From Chloroflexota bacterium (lineage in GTDB: Bacteria > Chloroflexota > Dehalococcoidia > Lucifugimonadales > Lucifugimonadaceae): a stretch of DNA of 46,159 nt. Made by a program: the position numbers and the translations under genes. The notes under the pieces were generated by a model. That model made no database searches. It was not told the DNA's origin and was given only the letters and a program-made list of their open reading frames with translations. Shown one piece after another: positions 17,610 through 25,707 of this stretch (the first letter of the stretch is position 1; each line of letters begins with the position of its first letter). The DNA lies in assembly GCA_018649665.1 (NCBI GenBank), contig JABIHL010000073.1, positions 1 through 46,159 of the forward strand, read 5' to 3'.

Positions 17610-20174
17610 TTAGTGCGTGTGAGTCGTGCCGTCGGCATGGGTGTGCGGCATCTTCTGTTCTACCGACCCGATGGCATCTGTAAATACTTTTCGGATAGTC
17701 GCATGCCTAGCCGCATCGGCACGAGTCGCAAGTGTGTCGAGCCATTCGACACCTCCCTGCATGGTCGTTATCAGGTACTCGCCCAGAGCAGCGTCGAACA
17801 CGTCGGTCGCCCCAGCCTTCACGTAAACGGCCGAAGTATGTGCCGCAAAGTTGACCGGCCAAACGTGCCAAGCCACGTGATCACTAACCGCCCGAGCGGC
17901 AATCCAACCGCTTCCCGGTAGATCGAGTTGTTCCTCGATAACCAGCGTTTTGCTGCCTTCTCGTGAGATTGCCTGCGCGATAACTTTGCCATTGAAAACT
18001 ATCTCTAGTTTGTTGATGGGCATAGCGCACGTCGCCGTGGCAGTCACCTGTACCGAACCGCCTGATTCAGGAAGGTTTAGTTCGTCACCGGGCCTAAGCC
18101 CTTCAACGGTGAAGTCCATGAGAGGACCGCTAGTCGTGTAAGTTCGACCTGCTCGAACTGCATCGCTCCACGAGTCGTGCGACAGCTCACGATCACCAAT
18201 GTAAGCGTACGTACGCACTCCACCGACCGGCATTCCTGCCGACATTTTGTCGGTTCCGCCAACAGCAGGCACACGGTAGCCACAGCTCATTAAGCGGTAC
18301 CACTCGTGAACGGCGAAAGTGTCCATGCTTGGAACGTGGAAGTCTCGGATTTCGAGACCATCGACCTTGCCGAGTACAACCTCGGCGATCACTTCAGAGT
18401 GCGGGAATGGGAAGTGAGGAACGATGGCGAGTCCGCCCTTTTCGTGCGCTTCGTCCGCCCATTCGCTCATCGCCCGAACTGTCGGATCACCGATGTAGCC
18501 CTCGGTAGGTCCGCTCGTCGACATAGGGAAGATAGGCGATCCGGTCGCTCCCATGAGACTGATGTGGCCCATGAAATGCTGCCGATTTTCGCTACCGACC
18601 CAGACGATTGTTTCTTCAGATGAAGAGCCGGAGACTTCGCCTGTGATATCACCTACGTTCGTGTACAGATCACCCCATTGAGCGGCGAGTAGATTGATGA
18701 TGTTGATATCTTCCGCAGCGGCTTCGAGGTGTGCGGTTTCCGGAGTGAGAAAGTGAGTGTGAGTATCGGCGGTAACCCAACCTGACTTACGTAGATTCGA
18801 GTTTCGATCGATCGTTATCTCAAGCTCTCGCTGGCCCGATTTGATATTAATCTTTTGCCGGATAGGCTCGAATTCGAATCCTTTGGAGACTTCGACATAA
18901 ACATCGCCAACCGGCAATTCACCTTGGAAAGTGCCATCGATGTAGGCGTACGGAGTGTCACCGAGGAGAAGGTCGGCGCCATAATCCTCGAACCAGTTGT
19001 CGTTCACTTCGTGGGTGTGACCGTATGGCGGGAAGTAACGACCGTCGGGCGAACGGAAATGAACACGAGCTGCGGTTGGCTTCCCGGTGCTGGAATCAAT
19101 TATCTTTCCGTGCACCCACGTGCGTTCTGAAGTCAGAATTTTCGCACTGACATCGCCATTGGCGCTCTCTGCTTCCCCTTTGTTGAGTAGTTGGCGAACA
19201 TCGATCTCGTTGCCGTCTACGGTCAACGTGGCGTCGGTGGATGCTGTTAGGTCGACCGATGCGACGGTAGTAGGCGAATCGTCAGACTCACCCCAACCTC
19301 GAACAGGGCTATCTAGCCACCCATCGCTATCGAAGTTTTGTATGTCTTGCTGACGTGCGATTACGCCTAAGTCGATTGAAACATCGATGTCATCAGCCGA
19401 TTTGCCGCCACTTTCGATCTGAACAGATTCGAGCGGTTCGTGGCGAAGCGGGTTCTCGACTCCATCGAACATAGTGATACCGCCGATAGCGAATGTCGCT
19501 GCCCCGGTGGATTCGATCCGAACAGAAGCAACGGTTGCAGTCGAATCCGGGAGTTCGAGGGCATAGATCGTCCAAGAACCAGACGGGTTCGATCGGCCTG
19601 CCTTATCGGCACTGGCTGGCGTGCGACCCGATGCTGGAGGATCGCCAACCATTACGCCTGTTTGCCAGCGACCCCAAGCGTTGTCGGGGTAAGGGCCACG
19701 TTTGGGTAGGCTACTTATTCCCTGATGCTGGCGAGATGCGAATCCGCTCTGCATTCGAGTTTGCACTTGATTGATCTCAAAACGCCGTCGAATCGACTGC
19801 CGGTGCTCTGTTCCATTTTCGTAAACGATCACATAATCGGCGATGTGCTCTCCGGGCGCAGTAACCACAGGGTTTAGATAGTCGGATGACTGCCCGGCGA
19901 CGGTCTTCGAAGCGTTCTCATCACAAAAATGAGCGAATGTCAGGTGGGAACCAGAGGATTCGACTTTGACTACGACTTCAGATTTTTCATTGAGAACGAG
20001 AAGCCCATTTTCGGCTGAACCGGTGTCACGAATATCGAACGGAACACCCCAGAACGTCTGGTTTCCAACCGGTAGCGTCGAAATCGCAGCCGCTGTCTTT
20101 TTACCCCAATACTTCGAGTCATTCGTTGAGCCATTGAGAGAGGCTGCAAGAGAAATTTGAGTGAACTTAGGCAT
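17610..20174 (-). CDS. CehA/McbA-family metallohydrolase (PHP domain) with large N-terminal beta-rich region
   Basis: 854 aa; GWVTADTHTHFLTPETAHLEAAAEDINIINLLAAQWGD, VPHFPFPHSE, VDGLEIRDFHV, VPAVGGTDK. Confidence 0.82.
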   Translation of the reverse strand: MPKFTQISLAASLNGSTNDSKYWGKKTAAAISTLPVGNQTFWGVPFDIRDTGSAENGLLVLNEKSEVVVKVESSGSHLTFAHFCDENASKTVAGQSSDYLNPVVTAPGEHIADYVIVYENGTEHRQSIRRRFEINQVQTRMQSGFASRQHQGISSLPKRGPYPDNAWGRWQTGVMVGDPPASGRTPASADKAGRSNPSGSWTIYALELPDSTATVASVRIESTGAATFAIGGITMFDGVENPLRHEPLESVQIESGGKSADDIDVSIDLGVIARQQDIQNFDSDGWLDSPVRGWGESDDSPTTVASVDLTASTDATLTVDGNEIDVRQLLNKGEAESANGDVSAKILTSERTWVHGKIIDSSTGKPTAARVHFRSPDGRYFPPYGHTHEVNDNWFEDYGADLLLGDTPYAYIDGTFQGELPVGDVYVEVSKGFEFEPIRQKINIKSGQRELEITIDRNSNLRKSGWVTADTHTHFLTPETAHLEAAAEDINIINLLAAQWGDLYTNVGDITGEVSGSSSEETIVWVGSENRQHFMGHISLMGATGSPIFPMSTSGPTEGYIGDPTVRAMSEWADEAHEKGGLAIVPHFPFPHSEVIAEVVLGKVDGLEIRDFHVPSMDTFAVHEWYRLMSCGYRVPAVGGTDKMSAGMPVGGVRTYAYIGDRELSHDSWSDAVRAGRTYTTSGPLMDFTVEGLRPGDELNLPESGGSVQVTATATCAMPINKLEIVFNGKVIAQAISREGSKTLVIEEQLDLPGSGWIAARAVSDHVAWHVWPVNFAAHTSAVYVKAGATDVFDAALGEYLITTMQGGVEWLDTLATRADAARHATIRKVFTDAIGSVEQKMPHTHADGTTHTH

Positions 20175-20241
20175 TGGCTATGATCCGGTTTGCAGTGTGA
20201 ATATCTAGTTAGATCGCATGATGCGCTAGACGGTTAAAGCA

Positions 20242-20271
20242 AACAAGCCCCGGATTACTCCGAGGCTTGTT
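20242..20271 (-). terminator. Intrinsic terminator downstream of the peroxiredoxin gene
   Basis: acaagcc-c-cgga-ttac-tccg-a-ggcttgt stem with one mismatch; T-rich tgtttgcttt on the minus-strand 3' side. Confidence 0.65.
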
Positions 20272-20296
20272 GTGATTTCGTAAATTCGTCGTGCGG

Positions 20297-20770
20297 CTAG
20301 TTAGCTGCTTCGACCGCTGACTGCACGTCGGCGATTGTCGGTAGATCGGAAGGAACGTCCGAAAGCCATTTCCATGCGATCTTGCCGTCTGTGCCAATAA
20401 CGAACACAGATCGTCGAGCAGTCGTGTAGCCGACCATTCCAGCGAAGTCAGGCCATACAACGTCGTAGTCGGCGATTGCGGTCTGCTTGAAGTCGCTGAG
20501 AATCGGGAACGGTAGGTTATTGGCGTCGCGGAACGCACCGTTCGCGAATCGCCCATCAATCGAAATGCCGAGAACTTCAGCATCAACTGACGTGAAGTCA
20601 GCGAGTGCGTCTCGGAATGAACAAAGTTCTTCAGCACAAACACCGCTGAATGCAGCAGGGAAGAAAGCAATGACTGTCTTCTTACCTGCCAGATTGCTCG
20701 AGTTGTACTCGTTGCCATCTGTATCCAATAGTGCGAACGCTGGTGCTTGTGATCCTACATCGCCAGACAT
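20297..20770 (-). CDS. Peroxiredoxin (AhpC/TSA, BCP-like)
   Basis: FFPAAFSGVCAEELCSFRD active-site region; 157 aa. Confidence 0.93.
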   Translation of the reverse strand: MSGDVGSQAPAFALLDTDGNEYNSSNLAGKKTVIAFFPAAFSGVCAEELCSFRDALADFTSVDAEVLGISIDGRFANGAFRDANNLPFPILSDFKQTAIADYDVVWPDFAGMVGYTTARRSVFVIGTDGKIAWKWLSDVPSDLPTIADVQSAVEAAN

Positions 20771-20839
20771 ATAAAACTCCTAATTAAGCGTAAAAACAAA
20801 AATAATTGGTTATCGAGAACGATTATGCCATCGGTTGGG

Positions 20840-21829
20840 CTAGATAGACATAGCTACCTTGATGACCCCATCCTGACGCAGACGGTACATCTCGAAGGCA
20901 TCTTGCGCTTCCTCGAACGTTGTGTCGTGCGTTTTGAGTACACCGGGGTCGATCCAGCCGCGCTCTTTCAGCGCCACGATGTCTCTAATTTCCTGAATAG
21001 GCTCGTGAGTTGCGGCTATCACCGTCGCATTCATTTGAATGTTCTTGCCCATCCATTTCCGGTGATCGAAGGAAACCGTCGTTGGATCGACAAGACTGAA
21101 CGAGATGATCTGACCTTCGTTTTTCACAAGATCAATCGCAATCCCAAGACCCTCCGGATTACCGCTAGCGTCGACGACAACGTCGTACATATCTCCACCG
21201 GTAATTTCGGTCGAAGCTTCAATTGTGTTTTCGTTCGAGGCGTTGATCGTATGAGTTGCGCCAAGCTCAGATGATTTTCGGCAGCGATATTCTTCAAGGT
21301 CGATTCCAACGATCTGTTGTGCACCTTGGCGTTCAGCGATCATTGTGAACGTGAGCCCAATGCCACCTTGACCGATCACAGCAATCTTTTTCCCCATAGG
21401 GTTGCCCCAGCGTCGGGCGGAGAAAAGCGCAGTTCCGGAGTGCTGACACATCACCCATTCTGAGAGATCACCCCATTCAGGAAGCTTGATCAATTTGTCG
21501 GCTGTTTGAACGACTTGTTCCTGCATTCCTGCTACATCACGAGGAATAACGATTACTCGCTGGCCCTCTTTGTAATCAGGGTCACGACTGTCGACAACGA
21601 CACCAGCGCACTCGTGCATTGGCGCACCGGGTGCAAATGGATAATCCTCTTCAGGAAGATCAGCGTCGTATTCGAGGTAGATGTCACTTCCACAAATCGA
21701 AAGAGATTCGAGCTTCACTTGAACTTCGCCATTTTCGAGCGGACCCGGTTCGGGAACGTCGAGGAATTCGATTTTGCGACGGGCTACTACTCTGGCTGCT
21801 TTCAATTCATTCCTCTTGTCGTGTGCCAA
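20840..21829 (-). CDS. Zinc-binding alcohol dehydrogenase (MDR family)
   Basis: SICGSDIYLEY, MHECAGVV, VIGQGGIGLTFTMIAERQGAQQIVGIDL. Confidence 0.88.
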   Translation of the reverse strand: MAHDKRNELKAARVVARRKIEFLDVPEPGPLENGEVQVKLESLSICGSDIYLEYDADLPEEDYPFAPGAPMHECAGVVVDSRDPDYKEGQRVIVIPRDVAGMQEQVVQTADKLIKLPEWGDLSEWVMCQHSGTALFSARRWGNPMGKKIAVIGQGGIGLTFTMIAERQGAQQIVGIDLEEYRCRKSSELGATHTINASNENTIEASTEITGGDMYDVVVDASGNPEGLGIAIDLVKNEGQIISFSLVDPTTVSFDHRKWMGKNIQMNATVIAATHEPIQEIRDIVALKERGWIDPGVLKTHDTTFEEAQDAFEMYRLRQDGVIKVAMSI

Positions 21830-21941
21830 TGAATGGCTTCAGTATTTTGCTTCGCCGGCGAATTCTAACCCTGTTCGGCGTATACTCGGCGACCTCTGCA
21901 GTCCGAATTTTGTTCGGGAACAATCAGGATGACTATTTAGT

Positions 21942-23204
21942 TTGAAAATCTCACATATAGAAACCGTTCGAGTAAGTGATCCGGCCGATGTCATTTGGGT
22001 TCGGGTACATACCGACACTGGTTTGATAGGGCTTGGAGAGACTTGGTACGCCTCTAAGACCGTTGAATCGGCTGTGCACGACCACTTCGCTCCGTTGATC
22101 GTAGGGCGTGATCCGTTCGCCATCGAACGACACTGGTTGAACATGTTTCGTCTTTCCGATCATGCCGGATACGGTGGTGCCGAACTCAGGGCAATCTCAG
22201 CAATCGATATGGCGTTGTGGGATATAAAAGGGCAAGCCGCTGGGGTACCTGTCTACGAACTTCTCGGTGGAGCCGTTCGAAAGAAAATCCGTGTTTATGC
22301 CACAGGAGCTCCGTACCTCGGTGCCGGGGAACTAGCGAAAGAATTGATCGACGACGGAATTATCGCCATGAAGATGGGCCCGACCATTCCGGTTGCAACT
22401 CCAACTGAAGGGCAGTATTTGGCTCCAAAAGACCTAGATCATGTGCTGCAACCGTTTCGAGATGTACGTGATGCCGTTGGTGATGGGATAAAGATTGCCA
22501 ATGACGGTCACGGCAAGTGGGCGCTTCCAGTCGCTATACAAATCGCTAAGGAAATGGAGCCGCTCGACATCATGTGGCAGGAAGATTTGATGCCGCTGTT
22601 GAACCCTGACGCACTACGCCAACTACAAGACGCTACCAGCACTCCAGTGTGTATTTCAGAGCGTCTTTTGACTCGATGGCAACTTCGAGAGTTCATCGAA
22701 AACGGATCTGCGCAGATCGTGATGCCTGACCTCATATGGACCGGTGGGATCAGCGAAACACATCGAATAGCGGTTATGGCATCGGCACACCAGGTTCCAG
22801 TGGCTCCTCACGATGCAACCGGACCTGTGAATATTTTTGCCTGCGCTCATATTTGCATGAACTCTCCGAACGCCATGCTCATGGAGCACGTACGACCGTA
22901 TTTGTACGGCTGGTACGGAGAATTTGTCGATCCGTTGCCTCCTATCGAGCATGGTTGGCTCCATGCCCCACAAAATCCTGGCATTGGCACAAGGCTTCGC
23001 CCCGAAGTGTTCGATCACCCTGATGTACAACTTCGTGTCAGCGACGAATCAGTAATGATTGGCGGTATGAACGACGAAGGTTGGGAAGGCGGCCCTGTCT
23101 TCCCTGAAAAAATGTGGAAAGAGATGGAAGAAATTACCGACTTCCGAGCGCAAGGAACTCCGATATCTGAACGAGGGTTTTCTGACGAAGGAGACGAACA
23201 ATGA
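21942..23204 (+). CDS. Enolase-superfamily dehydratase-like protein (galactonate/gluconate dehydratase-like)
   Basis: TTG start; DTGLIGLGETWY, GGAELRAISAIDMALWDIKGQA, NDGHGKW, MWQED, CISER, MPDLIWTGGISE, APHDATGP. Confidence 0.92.
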   Translation: MKISHIETVRVSDPADVIWVRVHTDTGLIGLGETWYASKTVESAVHDHFAPLIVGRDPFAIERHWLNMFRLSDHAGYGGAELRAISAIDMALWDIKGQAAGVPVYELLGGAVRKKIRVYATGAPYLGAGELAKELIDDGIIAMKMGPTIPVATPTEGQYLAPKDLDHVLQPFRDVRDAVGDGIKIANDGHGKWALPVAIQIAKEMEPLDIMWQEDLMPLLNPDALRQLQDATSTPVCISERLLTRWQLREFIENGSAQIVMPDLIWTGGISETHRIAVMASAHQVPVAPHDATGPVNIFACAHICMNSPNAMLMEHVRPYLYGWYGEFVDPLPPIEHGWLHAPQNPGIGTRLRPEVFDHPDVQLRVSDESVMIGGMNDEGWEGGPVFPEKMWKEMEEITDFRAQGTPISERGFSDEGDEQ

Positions 23205-24460
23205 TCATCTCCAAAATTGAGACTATTCGAGTTGGACAATTACCTGATCTAATTTTCGTTCAAATTCACACCGATACTGGTCTGATTGGACTAGGTGAGA
23301 CTTGGTACGGGGCTTCAACTGTTGAAGCGGCGATTCACGATCACTTTGGGCCTCTGCTGATAGGTCGTGATCCCGCTGAGATCGAGCGTCACTGGCAGAC
23401 GATGTTCCGTCTTTCCGATCATGCCGGATACGGCGGCGCTGAGATGCGCGCTATATCTGCTATCGATGTCGCCCTTTGGGATATCAAGGGACAGGCGTTG
23501 CAGATGCCTATCTTTGAGATCCTTGGCGGAGGCACGAGACATCGAATCAAGGTCTACAACACGCTCGGTGTGTATGGAGATATCACCGATGGATACGACG
23601 TGTGGACCGACCCTATCGGAGTAGCGCAACGGCTTCTCGATCAGGGCATAACCGGAATGAAAATGTCGCCAACTGACTTCATTGCTCGCGAGTCCGATGG
23701 ACAACTCCTTTTCAACGACGATCTCGATTGGGCACTACGACCTTTGCGGGAAATTCGCGACAAGCTCGGTATGGAAATCGAGGTAGCCAACGACGGTCAT
23801 GCGAAGTGGAATCTTCCGAATGCTCTGAAGATCGTACGAGAAATGGAACCGCTTCGGCCAATGTGGCATGAAGAACTAATTTCACCACTGAACGAAGAAG
23901 CACACGTGCGTCTGCAAGCCGCAACAACGACTCCGATCGCAGCTGCAGAACGACTGATGACTCGCTACCAACATCGTAGATTCATCGAATCAGCGGCAGC
24001 GAGGATTAGCATGCCTGATCTCACTTGGACCGGTGGAATCTCGGAAGTGAAGAAGATTGCCATTCTTGCTTCGGTTCATCAAATGCCGATTGCACCTCAC
24101 GATTGCGTTGGTCCTGTGAACATGTTTGCGTGTGCTCATATCGCTATGGCGACTCCGAACGTGATGATTATGGAGTACAACCGTGCAATGCATTTGGGTT
24201 GGTATCGAGACTTTATCGAACCCGATTTCGTTATTGAAGACGGATACCTTATGGCTCCAACCGAGCCTGGACTGGGTACTCATCTGAAGAAGTCGGTTAG
24301 AGACCGACCGGATGTAACTATCCGTACTAGCAACGAGAAGAGCGAACCGTGGTTGATGTCGCCAAAACGCTACACGTATCCGCCTCCTGAATTACAAGAC
24401 GAATTCATCAATAGTTCGGAGCGTCGCAACGCAGGTTCCGAATCTGTCTACTACGATTAA
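23201..24460 (+). CDS. Enolase-superfamily dehydratase-like protein (galactonate/gluconate dehydratase-like)
   Basis: Tandem paralog of the preceding gene, 4-bp ATGA overlap; same motifs NDGHAKW, MPDLTWTGGISE, APHD. Confidence 0.92.
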   Translation: MIISKIETIRVGQLPDLIFVQIHTDTGLIGLGETWYGASTVEAAIHDHFGPLLIGRDPAEIERHWQTMFRLSDHAGYGGAEMRAISAIDVALWDIKGQALQMPIFEILGGGTRHRIKVYNTLGVYGDITDGYDVWTDPIGVAQRLLDQGITGMKMSPTDFIARESDGQLLFNDDLDWALRPLREIRDKLGMEIEVANDGHAKWNLPNALKIVREMEPLRPMWHEELISPLNEEAHVRLQAATTTPIAAAERLMTRYQHRRFIESAAARISMPDLTWTGGISEVKKIAILASVHQMPIAPHDCVGPVNMFACAHIAMATPNVMIMEYNRAMHLGWYRDFIEPDFVIEDGYLMAPTEPGLGTHLKKSVRDRPDVTIRTSNEKSEPWLMSPKRYTYPPPELQDEFINSSERRNAGSESVYYD

Positions 24461-24508
24461 TATCGACCGAATATCCAATATGTAGTCCGACCGCTGGAAC
24501 GAGAAAAT

Positions 24509-25582
24509 ATGCCGACAAATTCAAAAAGTAAGCGAATCATCTTCATTGGAGCCGGGGCGGTTGGCTCGTACTTGGGTGGATGGCTTTCGCATACAGGTCA
24601 CGACGTGACGCTCGTCGATTTGTGGGATGAGCAAGTGGAAACGATTCGCGAGCATGGCCTTCAAGTCGATGGCCCGCACGATTCGTTTATCGCACGTCCG
24701 ACCATGTACCACCTTCACGAAAACGAACTGCTAGCTCGTGAAGATAAATTCGATATCGGATTCGTCGCTGTGAAGGCGTACGACACTCTGTGGGCAGCCA
24801 CATTTATCGACAAGTTTGTGAAGCCCGACGGATACATCGTTTCATCGCAGAACACGTGGACCGACCCAGCGATCGCAGCAGCGGTTGGGGCTGACCGGGC
24901 TGTTGGACTCGTAATGTCGAGCATATCCGTCGCCATGTGGGAGGCAGGGAAGGTCGAGCGACCCGGAGACACACGTCGGCGCGATCACGGTCATATCGTA
25001 TTTCGGGCTGGTAATCACGATGGAAGCGACTCGCCGAGACTGCACGAACTAATCGAAATTCTTGATCCGATCGACGGTGGCAAGATCACTACGAATCTGT
25101 GGGGCGAACGCTGGGCAAAGCTTGGGCAGAACTCGATGGGGAATCCGGTATCTGCGTCGAGTGATATGGGTATGGCAGATCTGAATAAACACGCTCGCGG
25201 TCGGGAGCTACAGATTCGACTGGCTCAAGAAGTTGCTGCGGTTGGGATTGCGCTTGGTCACGATGTCGAAAACTTTGGCGGCAAAAAGGCTAGCGAATGG
25301 GCCGACGCCTCCAAGGGCGATGTGTACGAAGTTCTCGATGGCGAACTGGCTGCGAAATCGTCAGGAGCCAACTGGCGTCCATCGATGGCGCAGGACGTAG
25401 TCAAAGGGCGACCAACCGAGATTTACCAGATGAACGGATTCGTGTGTGAGCAGGGCGCTACTGTTGGAATCGCCACACCTGTTAATGCTGCGATGGCCGA
25501 CGTTATTCGGGCAATCGATGCAAACGAACTGGAAGCTGGGTTCGAAAACGTTGAACGGGTGCTGAAGGCCTCCGGACACTAA
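24509..25582 (+). CDS. Ketopantoate reductase family protein
   Basis: RIIFIGAGAVGSYLGGWLSHTGHDVTLVDLW; MGNPVSASSDM region. Confidence 0.88.
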   Translation: MPTNSKSKRIIFIGAGAVGSYLGGWLSHTGHDVTLVDLWDEQVETIREHGLQVDGPHDSFIARPTMYHLHENELLAREDKFDIGFVAVKAYDTLWAATFIDKFVKPDGYIVSSQNTWTDPAIAAAVGADRAVGLVMSSISVAMWEAGKVERPGDTRRRDHGHIVFRAGNHDGSDSPRLHELIEILDPIDGGKITTNLWGERWAKLGQNSMGNPVSASSDMGMADLNKHARGRELQIRLAQEVAAVGIALGHDVENFGGKKASEWADASKGDVYEVLDGELAAKSSGANWRPSMAQDVVKGRPTEIYQMNGFVCEQGATVGIATPVNAAMADVIRAIDANELEAGFENVERVLKASGH

Positions 25583-25707
25583 TTGCGGTGGATCGCTTCG
25601 ACTTTCGAGGTTTAGGCGATATTCATCTGCCGGGATTCCGTTAGAGTCGATGCATTACTTTCAGCAGTGCGTACGCGCATCAACAGACCCTCGGAAAACG
25701 TAAATAA

